Below, one piece after another: positions 1-9,767 of a stretch of 64,000 nt of DNA; positions within the stretch are counted from its first letter, which is position 1; every line of letters begins with the position of its first letter. The position numbers and the translations under genes were made by a program. Under the pieces are notes generated by a model. The model was not told where the DNA came from. It did not search any database and saw only the letters and a program-made list of their open reading frames with translations. Where the stretch lies: contig NZ_FYDO01000003.1 of assembly GCF_900187615.1 (NCBI RefSeq), positions 186,001 to 250,000 of the forward strand, given 5' to 3'. This DNA comes from Pseudomonas sp. Irchel s3f7. GTDB lineage: Bacteria; Pseudomonadota; Gammaproteobacteria; Pseudomonadales; Pseudomonadaceae.

Positions 1-149
1 TGATAGGTCCACCGATCGTGGGGGTTGATATGAAACCCTTGTGCTCGCTCATGGTCTTTTTCTTTAGTCGGATCAATCGCTTATTTGCAGTTAGTCTATA
101 GTTTATGTCGCCGCCCCCTTCCGGTCGGCTGCCTGACGTAAGGAAGTGA

Positions 150-428
150 ATGAACAAGCTCGTTGTCGCGATAGCGGTACTGGCGTTGGCAGGCTGTACC
201 ACAAACGCCAAAACTCACGCGGTGCGTGGTGTCAGTGGTATTGAAGTCGATTGTTCGGGCTTGGGGTCGGAGTGGGAGCGGTGTGAAAAGCGTGCGGCGA
301 AGGAGTGCAAGGGGGCGGGTTATCAGGTTGTCGCCAGATCAGATGATGTCAAGGAAGAAGAGGTTTTCCCCTTTGGATTCAACCCTACGGGTTTTCTGAC
401 TCGCACGATGTTGGTGATTTGCAGGTGA
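150..428 (+). CDS. Small predicted lipoprotein, function unknown
   Basis: The 92-residue product begins with a short hydrophobic segment ending in a lipobox (LAGC, Cys16), so it is predicted to be exported and lipid-anchored. The mature part has four more cysteines (about residues 35, 45, 53 and 91), which could form disulfides in the periplasm. The ATG has a good AAGGA ribosome site about six bases upstream. It stands alone ahead of ihfB with about 150 bases between them. I do not recognise the family and assign no function. Confidence 0.6.
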   Translation: MNKLVVAIAVLALAGCTTNAKTHAVRGVSGIEVDCSGLGSEWERCEKRAAKECKGAGYQVVARSDDVKEEEVFPFGFNPTGFLTRTMLVICR

Positions 429-579
429 GTGTGCGGCCTTGCTCCATCTTGCCGAACCTTCGAGGTGAGCACTTTGGTATCGGTAGAAGGGTGATAAAAC
501 TCGGGCTGTTCAAAATGATGCAGGCATGCTAAAACCTTTGAAGCGCTTTTCCTAGCTGCTTGAAAAAGAAGGGAAAAAT

Positions 580-876
580 ATGACGAAGTCGGAGTTGATC
601 GAACGAATTGTCACCCATCAAGGGCTGCTCTCATCCAAGGATGTGGAGCTGGCTATCAAGACCATGCTTGAGCAAATGTCCCAATGTCTGGCCACCGGTG
701 ATCGCATCGAGATCCGTGGTTTTGGCAGTTTCTCCCTGCACTACCGCGCGCCGCGCGTAGGCCGCAATCCTAAAACCGGTCAGTCCGTCAGCCTCGACGG
801 CAAGTTCGTTCCGCATTTCAAGCCGGGCAAAGAACTGCGTGATCGGGTGAACGAGGACGAGGAGGAGGGGCTTTGA
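580..876 (+). CDS. ihfB: Integration host factor subunit beta
   Basis: This is the beta subunit of IHF, the heterodimeric DNA-bending protein of the HU/IHF family used in transcription, recombination and replication. The 98 residues match the family length. The DNA-binding arm is visible ([21 protein letters not shown], in two parts around residues 46-66), with the [12 protein letters not shown] segment near the end. A GAAGGGA ribosome site precedes the ATG. In pseudomonads ihfB followed by a LapA-domain gene commonly marks the left border of the O-antigen locus, as here. Confidence 0.97.
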   Translation: MTKSELIERIVTHQGLLSSKDVELAIKTMLEQMSQCLATGDRIEIRGFGSFSLHYRAPRVGRNPKTGQSVSLDGKFVPHFKPGKELRDRVNEDEEEGL

Positions 877-903
877 CAGTCGTCGCCATTCAAGGAATCG
901 CTG

Positions 904-1143
904 ATGCGTAACCTCAAGCGCGTATTGCTCGCGGTATTCGTCCTGCTGCTGATTTTGGCGATCCTGGCGTTCGTTCTCGAGAATCAGCAATCAGTCTCTC
1001 TGCTGTTCTTGGGTTGGGCGGGGCCACAGTTGCCGGTGTCAGTGGTCGTGGTTATTGCACTGCTTATTGGTATGGTGATTGGGCCGGTTCTGGGCTGGTT
1101 TCTAGGGCGTACGTCCAAGCTTTCGCGAAAGCGTCTTGTCTGA
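904..1143 (+). CDS. lapA: LapA-domain (DUF1049) inner-membrane protein
   Basis: This 79-residue protein has two hydrophobic helices (roughly residues 5-25 and 40-65) separated by the short segment ENQQSVSLLFLGW, which is typical of LapA/DUF1049 proteins. In enterobacteria LapA is the small membrane partner of LapB, which controls LPS assembly through LpxC turnover. Whether this paralogue does the same is inference. It lies 27 bases after ihfB and is probably co-transcribed. Many pseudomonads have a wzz chain-length gene next; here there is only about 200 bases of non-coding DNA before rmlB. Confidence 0.85.
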   Translation: MRNLKRVLLAVFVLLLILAILAFVLENQQSVSLLFLGWAGPQLPVSVVVVIALLIGMVIGPVLGWFLGRTSKLSRKRLV

Positions 1144-1344
1144 TTACCTGGCTTGAGGGGATCTCGAGGTCATCTTTAGTCACGACTTTCCTGTATTTTG
1201 TTCGAGAGGCGTCCATTAGGCTGTAAAGTTTGGCGCCTGAACGATAGTGGCGTCATTTCAGGCTGACTCTGTCAGAAGCATTATTTGACCTGATGGCTTT
1301 TGCAGGTTGGCAGTCCTGTCAGCAATTTAAGAGTACGGTTTCGC

Positions 1345-2421
1345 GTGAAAATCCTAGTAACCGGCGGCGCCGGGTTTATCGGCTCGGCTGTCATCCGCCA
1401 TATCATCTCCAATACCGCCGACTCTGTCGTTAACGTTGATAAACTGACTTATGCCGGTAATCTTGAGTCGCTGGCCGAAGTCAGCCAGAACTCGCGTTAT
1501 GTGTTTGAGCGCGTCGACATTTGCGACCGTGATCAAGTGGACCGTGTCCTGCGTGAACACCAACCGGATGCCATCATGCATCTGGCCGCAGAATCCCACG
1601 TTGACCGCTCGATCTCGGGTCCGTCTGAATTCATCCAGACCAACATCATCGGCACCTACACCTTGCTGGAAGCTGCGCGCCATTATTGGGCTGCACTGGA
1701 CGATGCGCGCAAAGCCAACTTCCGCTTCCACCATATTTCCACCGACGAAGTCTACGGAGACCTCGAAGGTCCGGAAGACCTTTTCACCGAAACCACACCG
1801 TATCAGCCAAGCTCGCCGTATTCGGCCAGCAAGGCCAGCTCCGACCACCTGGTTCGTGCCTGGGCTCGCACCTACGGCCTACCGACTCTGGTCACCAACT
1901 GCTCAAACAACTACGGTCCTTGCCACTTCCCTGAGAAGTTGATCCCGTTGATCATTCTCAACGCACTGGAAGGCAAGCCGCTGCCGGTCTACGGCAAAGG
2001 TAATCAGGTTCGTGACTGGCTCTATGTCGAAGACCACGCCCGCGCACTGTACAAAGTCGTGACCGAAGGCGTGATTGGCGAGACCTACAATATCGGCGGC
2101 CATAACGAGAAGCAAAACATCGAAGTGGTGAATACCCTGTGTGCGCTGCTCGACGAACTGCGCCCAGATTCCGCTCATCGTCCTCACGCCAGCCTGATCA
2201 CCTATGTTCAGGATCGCCCGGGCCACGATCAGCGTTACGCAATCGACGCCAGCAAAATCCAGCGCGAGCTGGGCTGGACGCCGGAAGAAACCTTTGAAAC
2301 CGGCATTCGCAAGACCGTCGAATGGTACCTGAGCAACACCGAGTGGGTAGCTCACGTGAAGAGCGGCAGCTACCAACAATGGATCGATCAGAACTACGCG
2401 GATCGTTCGGACAAAGCATGA
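1345..2421 (+). CDS. rmlB: dTDP-glucose 4,6-dehydratase
   Basis: RmlB (RfbB) converts dTDP-glucose to dTDP-4-keto-6-deoxyglucose, the second step to dTDP-L-rhamnose. The N-terminus has the NAD-binding motif TGGAGFIGS and the active site has [11 protein letters not shown] chose the GTG at 1345, giving 358 residues, because the protein then starts [11 protein letters not shown] as usual for the family. The open frame extends 15 codons further to a TTG that adds only unconserved residues. The stop overlaps the rmlD start (ATGA), so the pair is translationally coupled. The cognate epimerase rmlC is not in this operon but lies at 42375-42920. Confidence 0.96.
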   Translation: MKILVTGGAGFIGSAVIRHIISNTADSVVNVDKLTYAGNLESLAEVSQNSRYVFERVDICDRDQVDRVLREHQPDAIMHLAAESHVDRSISGPSEFIQTNIIGTYTLLEAARHYWAALDDARKANFRFHHISTDEVYGDLEGPEDLFTETTPYQPSSPYSASKASSDHLVRAWARTYGLPTLVTNCSNNYGPCHFPEKLIPLIILNALEGKPLPVYGKGNQVRDWLYVEDHARALYKVVTEGVIGETYNIGGHNEKQNIEVVNTLCALLDELRPDSAHRPHASLITYVQDRPGHDQRYAIDASKIQRELGWTPEETFETGIRKTVEWYLSNTEWVAHVKSGSYQQWIDQNYADRSDKA

Positions 2422-3311
2422 AAATCCTCCTGCTGGGAAAAAACGGTCAGGTGGGCTGGGAGTTGCAACGTTCCCTCTCGCCGCTTGGTGAGTTGATCGC
2501 TCTGGACCGTCACCCGGTTGACGGTTTGAGTGGCGATCTGTCCGACCTCAATGCACTGCGTGCGACGATCCGTCAGATCAAACCCGACGTCATCGTCAAC
2601 GCTGCAGCTTATACAGCGGTCGATAAAGCTGAGTCCGAGACCGGGCTGGCTGATCGTGTGAACGGCGAGGCTTGTAGAGTCATGGCTGAAGAGGCTATGT
2701 CCTTCGGCGCATGGCTAATTCACTATTCTTCTGATTATGTCTTCAATGGCGAGGGTTCGAAGCCTTGGCAGGAAAGCGATGCGGTCGCACCGCTGAATCA
2801 CTACGGCGCGAGCAAGCTGGCTGGTGAGCAGGCGATTGTTGAAACTGGCTGTAAGCATTTGATCTTTCGAACAAGCTGGGTATATAGCGCTCGCGGTATC
2901 AACTTTGCCAAGACCATGCTGTGTTTGGCCAAGGATCGCGAGAGTTTGAATGTCATTGCTGACCAGGTTGGAGCTCCCACTGGTGCCGAGCTCATCGCCG
3001 ATGTTACGGCGCTGGCCATACAGCAAGTTGTTGTGCGTCCTGTACTTGCGGGTATCTATCACTTGGCGGCTGCTGGGGAGGTTTCCTGGCATGGTTATGC
3101 TAATCATGTGATTGCTTTTGCCAGGCTCCAGGGGGAGGCGCTTGCTGTGAAAGTCGTCAATCCCATAGATACAACCGCTTATCCAAAGCCCGCACGTCGT
3201 CCGTTGAACTCACGGTTGAATACTCAGAAACTGCGTGACAATTTTTCTCTACATTTGCCGGATTGGCAGAGTGGCGTAACCCGAATGCTTAGGGAAGTCC
3301 TGAACAAATGA
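2418..3311 (+). CDS. rmlD: dTDP-4-dehydrorhamnose reductase
   Basis: RmlD (RfbD) makes the final NAD(P)H-dependent reduction to dTDP-L-rhamnose. The 297-residue protein starts [17 protein letters not shown], a typical RmlD nucleotide-binding start. The SDWYVF-type segment ([10 protein letters not shown]) and the YGASK active-site motif are both visible. The ATG overlaps the rmlB stop, and the rmlD stop overlaps the rmlA start, also as ATGA, so B-D-A form one tightly coupled unit. The open frame extends 32 codons upstream inside rmlB, but that part is unlikely to be translated. Confidence 0.96.
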   Translation: MKILLLGKNGQVGWELQRSLSPLGELIALDRHPVDGLSGDLSDLNALRATIRQIKPDVIVNAAAYTAVDKAESETGLADRVNGEACRVMAEEAMSFGAWLIHYSSDYVFNGEGSKPWQESDAVAPLNHYGASKLAGEQAIVETGCKHLIFRTSWVYSARGINFAKTMLCLAKDRESLNVIADQVGAPTGAELIADVTALAIQQVVVRPVLAGIYHLAAAGEVSWHGYANHVIAFARLQGEALAVKVVNPIDTTAYPKPARRPLNSRLNTQKLRDNFSLHLPDWQSGVTRMLREVLNK

Positions 3312-4204
3312 CCACGACAAATCGTAAAGGCATCATTCTCGCTGGTGGCTCGGGTACTCGTTTGCACCCGTTGACCCTCGGTGTATCCAAGCAGATGCTG
3401 CCGATTTACGATAAACCGATGATCTTTTATCCTTTGTCGGTATTGATGCTCGCGGGCATACGTGAAGTCCTGATTATCTCCACGCCAGATGACTTGCCGA
3501 GCTTTCGCAAATTGCTGGGTGATGGCAGCGTGTATGGCGTCAAGCTCAGCTACGCAGAGCAACCCAATCCAGACGGATTGGCGCAAGCCTTCATCATCGG
3601 TGAGGCCTTCATAGGTAACGATCCTTGCTGTCTTATTCTTGGCGACAACATTTTCTATGGTCATCACTTCTCCGATAACCTGCGTTCGGCCTGTAATGAA
3701 ACGCAGGGTGCAACGGTATTCGGCTACCACGTGTCTGATCCGGAGCGTTTCGGCGTTGTAGAGTTTGATACGAATGGCCAAGCGCTGAGCATCGAAGAGA
3801 AACCGATTAATCCAAAGTCCAGCTACGCGGTTACCGGCTTGTATTTCTATGATAATCATGTGATCGAAATTGCCAAAAGCCTCAAGCCTTCCGCGCGCGG
3901 TGAGCTGGAAATTACCGATGTCAACCTCGCCTATCTGAAAGAGAAGGCGCTCAAGGTAGAAATTCTCGGGCGTGGTTTTGCCTGGCTGGACACCGGTACT
4001 CCCGACTCGCTGCTTGAAGCCAGTCACTTCGTGCATACCATCGAGAAGCGCCAAGGGCTGAAGCTGGCGTGTCTCGAGGAGATTGCCTTTGACAATGGAT
4101 GGATTTGCGCAGAGGAGCTATTGGTCCAAGCAAATCGCCTTGGAAAGACGGCCTATGGGGATTACTTGAAAAGACTTCTGAAGGGGCACCACTCTGAAAT
4201 TTGA
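3308..4204 (+). CDS. rmlA: Glucose-1-phosphate thymidylyltransferase
   Basis: RmlA (RfbA) couples glucose-1-phosphate to dTTP, the first committed step of dTDP-L-rhamnose synthesis. The 298 residues include the nucleotidyltransferase signature [11 protein letters not shown] near the N-terminus and the later [12 protein letters not shown] and EEKP segments. Its start overlaps the rmlD stop. About 386 bases without a clear gene follow before manC, so the rml operon probably ends here. Confidence 0.97.
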   Translation: MTTTNRKGIILAGGSGTRLHPLTLGVSKQMLPIYDKPMIFYPLSVLMLAGIREVLIISTPDDLPSFRKLLGDGSVYGVKLSYAEQPNPDGLAQAFIIGEAFIGNDPCCLILGDNIFYGHHFSDNLRSACNETQGATVFGYHVSDPERFGVVEFDTNGQALSIEEKPINPKSSYAVTGLYFYDNHVIEIAKSLKPSARGELEITDVNLAYLKEKALKVEILGRGFAWLDTGTPDSLLEASHFVHTIEKRQGLKLACLEEIAFDNGWICAEELLVQANRLGKTAYGDYLKRLLKGHHSEI

Positions 4205-4590
4205 TCGATGCTAGAGGGTGATGCTGATTTGATGGCTCGGATAGGGGGTATTTATCTGTTTTCAAATGATTTTTTGTTCTCCTGTCGGCGCATGAGTTAT
4301 TAATTCCCAGTACTAGCTGTAGAATGGCCGACAGAGTACCCACTCCTTATCCAGCGCTGCATTTGAATCGCTATCTGCTTGTTTTTTCTTGAGGAGGGCT
4401 TCGCTGCCCAGCACCATGCACTCAATGGAGGGATGGGCAGGAACGTCAGGGGGGCGATGCGGGCCAGGCTAGTAAGGTTTGATCGACGTTAAGCTGTCAA
4501 CCCTGTTGCACTGCAGGAATGACTGGAAACATAACTGAGCCCCGCTTACTGGTTGCATCCGCCAGATGGGGGGGATTAAGGACTTAGAGC
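4205..4590. other. Gene-free gap between rmlA and manC
   Basis: The 386 bases contain no ORF I can support and no clean intrinsic terminator. A weak sigma70-like pair, TTGCAC at 4506 and CATAAC at 4530 (18-base spacer), could drive manC but is only suggestive. The length and looser composition suggest an old rearrangement point or a long leader, but nothing recognisable remains. Confidence 0.5.
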
Positions 4591-6033
4591 ATGGAACTGA
4601 TTCCCGTAATTTTGTCTGGTGGAGTAGGTAGCCGGTTGTGGCCTGTTTCTCGAGAGGCTCATCCCAAGCCATTCATGGAACTGCCAGATGGTCAGAATCT
4701 GATCCAGAAAACCTTTCTTCGCGCATCCCGCCTTGAAGGTGTTGTGGAAGTTCTTACGGTGACCAATCGTGAACTTCTGTTCAAGACTGAAGATGAGTAC
4801 GGTTCGGTCAATAATGCCAAGCATGCTCAAGGTTTCATTCTGGAGCCTTTCGGTCGCAATACCGCTGCTGCCGTCGCAGCTGCTGCACTCCAGCTGGAGG
4901 CCACGCATGGTCCTGACGCTCAGATGCTGGTGCTGGCTGCCGACCATCTGATACAAGACGAGAAAGCGTTTGCCGCGGCAGTTGTCTGCGCGATGAAGCT
5001 TGCAGCCGAAGGCTGGCTGGTTACTTTCGGTATTCAGCCAACGTACCCGGAGACCGGGTTTGGTTACATCGAAGCGCAGAAAGATGCGCCTCTGATGGGT
5101 GGCTTGAAGGTCGCGCGCTTCGTTGAAAAGCCGGATCTCGACACTGCACAAAGCTACGTCAGTGCAGGTAACTACTTCTGGAATTCCGGTATGTTCTGTT
5201 TCCGGGTCGGTACGGTTCTTGATGAGTTGCGCCAACATGCTCCGGATGTCGTAGAGGCAGTAAGTAGAACTATTGAAGTATCGCGTCTGACCTCGTCCAA
5301 CAAATACCGTTGTCTGGCGCTTGATGCCGACGCATTTGCGGAAGTTCCGGATATTTCGATTGATTACGCATTGATGGAACGCTCGTCCAAGGTCGCTACT
5401 GTTCCGTGCGATATCGGTTGGAGTGATATTGGCTCCTGGAACGCCGTCAGTGAGCTGTCCGAGCCTGATGAAAACGGCAACCGTTTTGAAGGTGAAGTAT
5501 TGTCCCACGGTTCGCGCAATAACTACGTGAACAGTGAGGGGCGCCTGACTGCATTGGTTGGCGTGCAAGATCTGCTGGTGATCGATACGCCCGATGCGGT
5601 GATGATTGCCCACAAAGATCATGCTCAAGACGTAAAGCATATCGTCAACCAGCTCAAGGCATCGAACCACACTGTCCATTTGCTCCACCGCACAGTGCAT
5701 CGTCCTTGGGGCACCTATACAACACTGGAAAACGGTGAGCGCTTCAAGATCAAGCGTATTGTGGTGAAGCCTGGCGCATCCCTGTCGTTGCAAATGCATC
5801 ATCATCGCAGTGAGCACTGGATCGTGGTCAGCGGTACTGCTGTCGTCGTCAACGACCAAAAAGAGTTGATGCTTCATACAAACGAATCGACCTTTATTCG
5901 CGCGGGTCACAAACACCGCCTGAAAAACCCGGGTGTGATTGATCTGGTGCTGATCGAAGTACAGAGCGGTGATTATCTGGGGGAAGATGACATCGTGCGT
6001 TTCGAAGACAACTACGGTCGCGTCGATAAGTAA
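4591..6033 (+). CDS. manC: Mannose-1-phosphate guanylyltransferase / mannose-6-phosphate isomerase
   Basis: This is a bifunctional type II phosphomannose isomerase/GDP-mannose pyrophosphorylase, like WbpW and AlgA of Pseudomonas, and it supplies GDP-mannose. The 480 residues match the family. The pyrophosphorylase signature GGVGSRLWPVSREAHPKPF lies near residue 10, and the C-terminal cupin carries RPWGTYTTLENGERFKIKR and HHHRSEHW. The product feeds gmd and rmd at 30.1-32.0 kb to make GDP-D-rhamnose. The ribosome site before the ATG is weak. Confidence 0.95.
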   Translation: MELIPVILSGGVGSRLWPVSREAHPKPFMELPDGQNLIQKTFLRASRLEGVVEVLTVTNRELLFKTEDEYGSVNNAKHAQGFILEPFGRNTAAAVAAAALQLEATHGPDAQMLVLAADHLIQDEKAFAAAVVCAMKLAAEGWLVTFGIQPTYPETGFGYIEAQKDAPLMGGLKVARFVEKPDLDTAQSYVSAGNYFWNSGMFCFRVGTVLDELRQHAPDVVEAVSRTIEVSRLTSSNKYRCLALDADAFAEVPDISIDYALMERSSKVATVPCDIGWSDIGSWNAVSELSEPDENGNRFEGEVLSHGSRNNYVNSEGRLTALVGVQDLLVIDTPDAVMIAHKDHAQDVKHIVNQLKASNHTVHLLHRTVHRPWGTYTTLENGERFKIKRIVVKPGASLSLQMHHHRSEHWIVVSGTAVVVNDQKELMLHTNESTFIRAGHKHRLKNPGVIDLVLIEVQSGDYLGEDDIVRFEDNYGRVDK

Positions 6034-6161
6034 CGACACTGAACCAGAAGCGAGCCCTATGCATGGTGGGCTCAGTGCGTCAGCGATGTTGCATCCCTGG
6101 CGATCCATTCTTGCCGTTGCCGCCTTTGGGGGGGCAATGGACCTTCCAGCTAGTGAGCAGT

Positions 6162-7523
6162 ATGTATCCACCTATCGTGACGCAATGCTTCAAGGCCTAT
6201 GACATTCGTGGTCAGGTACCTTCGCAGCTCAACGAAGAAATCGCCTACCGCATAGGTCGTGCGCTCGTTGCCGAATTGCAGGGTAAAACCTTCGTTGTGG
6301 GCCGGGATATGCGGCTCGAAAGCCCAACCCTCGCAACTGCTTTGATCAGCGGCATAACCGAGGCAGGCGCCGATGTAATAGACATCGGGCTATGTGGCAC
6401 GGAGGAAGTTTATTTTGCCACCAGCCATTACAAGGTTGATGGTGGTGTAATGATCACGGCTAGCCATAACCCCAAGGGTTATAACGGCATGAAGCTGGTC
6501 AAGTCCGAGTCCCGTCCCATTAGTGGCGACACGGGTCTGGATGCAATACGTATCCGAGTCGAAAGCGGTGACTTGGCAGTCAGAGCCGATGTTACCGGCC
6601 TCATTCGCGAAGTTTTCGACAAGACTGCTTACATCGACCACCTCATCGGGTACGTGGATATGAGTGAACTAAAACGGCTCAAGATCCTCGCAGACCCCGG
6701 CAATGGTGCCGTCGGCCCGGTCCTGGAGTTGCTCAAGGCGCGCTTGCCGATGGATATCTCTATCATCAACGGCGAGCCGGATGGCAACTTCCCCAACGGC
6801 ATCCCCAACCCGCTGCTGCCAGAGAACCGCGAACTGACTCGCCAGGCCGTGCTCGGCACGGGTGCTGACATGGGTATCGCCTTCGATGGCGACTTCGACC
6901 GCTGCTTCTTCTTCGACAAACAGGGCCGATTCATCGAGGGCTACTACGTGGTCGGCCTGTTGGCGGAAATGCTGCTGGCCAAGCACCCTGGTAGCAAGAT
7001 CATTCATGATCCGCGCCTGACCTGGAACACCATCAAGCAAGTTGAGGCAGCAGGCGGCGTGGCCATCCAGAGCAAAACCGGCCATGCGTTTATCAAGGAA
7101 CGTATGCGTGCCGAAGATGCTGTATATGGCGGCGAGATGAGCGCCCACCACTATTTCCGAGATTTCGCCTACTGCGATAGTGGCAATATTCCTTGGTTGT
7201 TGGTGGCTGAGCTAATGACTGTCACAGGTAAAAGCCTCGCTCAACTGGTGGATGAGCGTATTGCCGCCTTCCCGTGCAGTGGCGAGATCAACTACGAAGT
7301 TACTGATGTAAAGGGCGCCATTGAGAAGGTTCTCGACTTTTATACGCCGCAGAACCCGAGCGTCGACCGTACGGACGGTATCAGCGTCGAATTCGCTGAC
7401 TGGCGCTTCAGCCTGCGTGGTTCGAACACCGAACCGCTGCTGCGCTTGAACGTTGAAAGCCGTGGTAATAGTGCGTTGGTCGACCATCGTGTCGCAGAGA
7501 TATCGAATTTGATCAAAAACTGA
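6162..7523 (+). CDS. manB: Phosphomannomutase/phosphoglucomutase
   Basis: This enzyme interconverts mannose-6-phosphate and mannose-1-phosphate, the substrate of the neighbouring manC product. The phosphoserine loop TASHNPKGYNGMK, the metal-binding DGDFDRCFFFD and the sugar-binding GEMSAHHYF are visible. The C-terminal RGSNTEPLLRLNVE phosphate-binding motif is also present. I start it at ATG 6162 (453 residues, MYPPIVTQCFKAYDIRG), the usual AlgC/ManB start; the open frame extends further upstream without conserved sequence. It lies 128 bases after manC in the same direction. Confidence 0.93.
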   Translation: MYPPIVTQCFKAYDIRGQVPSQLNEEIAYRIGRALVAELQGKTFVVGRDMRLESPTLATALISGITEAGADVIDIGLCGTEEVYFATSHYKVDGGVMITASHNPKGYNGMKLVKSESRPISGDTGLDAIRIRVESGDLAVRADVTGLIREVFDKTAYIDHLIGYVDMSELKRLKILADPGNGAVGPVLELLKARLPMDISIINGEPDGNFPNGIPNPLLPENRELTRQAVLGTGADMGIAFDGDFDRCFFFDKQGRFIEGYYVVGLLAEMLLAKHPGSKIIHDPRLTWNTIKQVEAAGGVAIQSKTGHAFIKERMRAEDAVYGGEMSAHHYFRDFAYCDSGNIPWLLVAELMTVTGKSLAQLVDERIAAFPCSGEINYEVTDVKGAIEKVLDFYTPQNPSVDRTDGISVEFADWRFSLRGSNTEPLLRLNVESRGNSALVDHRVAEISNLIKN

Positions 7524-7656
7524 ACTGTTTTTGGCTCTAACCGGGACCGGAGAAACCATATTTTGCAGTCGCATAGCCTAGCAGGGAGATCATTTTCCAC
7601 GCTGGCTTTCTCAATGATTCGCTCGTCGACGGGCGTGGCCAGGTAAATCCGACTAC

Positions 7657-8853
7657 ATGAAGCTTTTGCTCAACACTGAATCGCTTATTCCACCCCTCAC
7701 CGGAGTCGGCAATTATACCTTCAATTTGCTAGAACAGCTTCAAGCTGAAGACATCGGGGTTATCGATTGCTTCCAAGGCGCGAATTTTCTTAGCGCCGAA
7801 TCAGCTTTGGCCAATTGTATCGAGGCCAGTGCTCAATACGTGCGCACAGATCAAGGCATGGTGAAACGCAGTGTGCGACAGGGCCTCGAGTTGCACCTGC
7901 GCGACCTGCTCAAGCGTTGGACCTTCACCTACCGTGCGCGTGAAGTGCTGCTCAATGCCAGACGTCGTTACCGCGTGGGCGAGCGTCGTCATTACACCTA
8001 TCACGAGCCCAACTTTATACTTAAACCACACTCAGGCCCCTGCGTAGCGACGATTCATGATTTGTCGTTCCTTCATTACCCGCAGTTTCATCCGCGTAAG
8101 CGCGTTGAATGGCTCACTGCCAAACTACCCGAGACACTGAAGCGTGCGGATGTTCTCATCACGGATTCGGACGTGATCCGTGACGAATTGATCGGTGATT
8201 TTGGTGTCAGTGCCGACAAGGTGCGAACCGTGTATCTTGGTGCATCGCACGCCTATCGCCCACAAACTGCTGAGCAGACCCGCTTGCTTCTGGATGTCTA
8301 TGGCTTGCGGCATGGGAAATACGTGCTGTTCGTAGGTACCTTGGAGCCACGCAAGGGAGTCGATATGCTGGTCGAGGCTTGGTGCCGTTTGCCGCAAGCG
8401 TTACGTAGGGAGTACCCACTGGTTTTGACTGGTGCTCCCGGTTGGCATAACCAGACCTTGAATGATCGAATTAAGGCGCTGCAAGTTAGCCACGGGTTAC
8501 GTCAATTATCCTTCGTGCCAGGAAACGACCTGCCAACGCTGTATGCGGGGGCGGCTGTATTCGCGTATCCGTCATTGTATGAGGGGTTTGGTCTGCCGGT
8601 GCTCGAAGCTATGCAATGCGGGGTGCCGGTGATCTGCACGGCAGATACGTCCATGTCGGAATTCAGCGAAGGCGGCGCGTTATTGGTGGAGCGGGGTAAT
8701 ACCGAACAACTGGCTACCCAGCTCGACGATTTGCTGGGTGACGAGCAGGTGCGTAATCGCCTGGCTGGCGCTGGTCTACAGCGTGCCCGAGCATTCTCTT
8801 GGAAACGTTGTGCCCAAGAGACGTTAGAGATTTATCGGGCGGTCAGCCCGTAG
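7657..8853 (+). CDS. GT4-type glycosyltransferase, WbpY-like
   Basis: This 398-residue GT-B glycosyltransferase starts MKLLLNTESLIPPLTGVGNY. It carries the LFVGTLEPRKG nucleotide-binding segment and the EGFGLPVLE (EX7E) motif of GT4 enzymes. It resembles the second WbpY-like protein of this window (32042-33184) throughout, so the two are probably paralogues. Family knowledge suggests D-rhamnosyl or mannosyl transfer from GDP-sugar at the cytoplasmic face. Its exact linkage cannot be read from sequence. It precedes the export genes wzm and wzt. Confidence 0.85.
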   Translation: MKLLLNTESLIPPLTGVGNYTFNLLEQLQAEDIGVIDCFQGANFLSAESALANCIEASAQYVRTDQGMVKRSVRQGLELHLRDLLKRWTFTYRAREVLLNARRRYRVGERRHYTYHEPNFILKPHSGPCVATIHDLSFLHYPQFHPRKRVEWLTAKLPETLKRADVLITDSDVIRDELIGDFGVSADKVRTVYLGASHAYRPQTAEQTRLLLDVYGLRHGKYVLFVGTLEPRKGVDMLVEAWCRLPQALRREYPLVLTGAPGWHNQTLNDRIKALQVSHGLRQLSFVPGNDLPTLYAGAAVFAYPSLYEGFGLPVLEAMQCGVPVICTADTSMSEFSEGGALLVERGNTEQLATQLDDLLGDEQVRNRLAGAGLQRARAFSWKRCAQETLEIYRAVSP

Positions 8854-8867
8854 GAGGAGTCATTGAC

Positions 8868-8969
8868 ATGTCTTCTTTATCCATCATAGCCCAGGCCTTC
8901 AATCGCACATGGGAAGATGTTGCATTACAACCAGGAAGTCTTATGAATATGGTGAGTCGAGTACAATGA
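8868..8969 (+). CDS. 33-residue ORF coupled to wzm
   Basis: A 33-codon ORF begins MSSLSIIAQAFNRTWEDVAL. It has a strong ribosome site (AGGAGG at 8852-8857) at good spacing, and its stop overlaps the wzm ATG as ATGA. The arrangement suggests it is translated and that wzm translation is coupled to it, since wzm has no good site of its own. I do not recognise the peptide. It could be a small protein, a translational leader, or the stub of a lost gene. Confidence 0.5.
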   Translation: MSSLSIIAQAFNRTWEDVALQPGSLMNMVSRVQ

Positions 8970-9766
8970 ATACGCCGCTTTCGTTAGTGAAAGACGTACT
9001 GCGCTATCGTGGCCTGATCTTCGCGATCACCCTGCGAGAGATTAAAAGCCGTTATGCCGGGTCGACCTTCGGCGCTCTTTGGCTGGTGGTGCCACCTATT
9101 TTTATGGTGTTCATCTACACCGTGATTTTCTCTCGCCTCATGCAAGCGCGGATGCCAGGTATCGAACACCAGTATGCCTACAGCATCTATCTGTGTGCGG
9201 GCCTGATTACCTGGAACCTGCTTCTTGAGCTGGTGCAGCGTGGCAAAGGGGTATTTCTCGAGCATGCCAACCTCATAAAGAAGTCCAGCTTTCCCAAATT
9301 CATCCTGTTCATACCGGTATTTGCAACAGCAGCGCTCAACAGCCTGATCCTGCTGGTGCTGGTAGTATTGTTCATGGTGGCGTCCGGCTTCCCGATCATG
9401 GCCAGTGCTCTGGTATTGATACCCGTACTGTTCACTACGGTACTGTTGGGTATCGCTGTCGGAGCGTTGTTGGCTACATTAAATGTGTTCTTTCGCGATA
9501 TCGGCCAGTTGAGTGATGTATTTTTCCAGGCGCTTTTCTGGGCTACGCCTATCGTTTACCCACTGAGTATTCTTTCCGAACACGTTCAGGCACTGCTTTC
9601 GTGGAACCCGATTTTTCCACTGGTGCTTACGGCGCAAAAGGCGTTGTTAGGAGAGCCGGTAGGAATGTCCCAGTTAGCTTATCCCCTGGGTTTCAGTGTC
9701 ATCGTTTTTCTCCTGGCTGTGGTGTTGTACAAACGCAGCTACAACGACCTGCTTGATCAGATCTGA
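8966..9766 (+). CDS. wzm: ABC-2 polysaccharide export permease
   Basis: This is the membrane subunit of an O-polysaccharide ABC exporter, moving undecaprenyl-linked chains across the inner membrane. The 266 residues contain about six hydrophobic helices. The N-terminal amphipathic segment LREIKSRYAGSTFGALWLVV is typical of the TagG/Wzm family. I start it at ATG 8966, where it overlaps the preceding small ORF; the longer open frame has no conserved sequence. It ends one base before wzt. Its presence, with no wzx or wzy seen, argues for ABC-dependent rather than Wzy-dependent assembly. Confidence 0.93.
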   Translation: MNTPLSLVKDVLRYRGLIFAITLREIKSRYAGSTFGALWLVVPPIFMVFIYTVIFSRLMQARMPGIEHQYAYSIYLCAGLITWNLLLELVQRGKGVFLEHANLIKKSSFPKFILFIPVFATAALNSLILLVLVVLFMVASGFPIMASALVLIPVLFTTVLLGIAVGALLATLNVFFRDIGQLSDVFFQALFWATPIVYPLSILSEHVQALLSWNPIFPLVLTAQKALLGEPVGMSQLAYPLGFSVIVFLLAVVLYKRSYNDLLDQI

Positions 9767-9767
9767 T

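Noticed and set aside
4576..6171. 531-codon minus-strand ORF
   Set aside because: It lies antisense to manC for its whole length, has no recognisable motif, and manC is certain; it is a codon-bias shadow.
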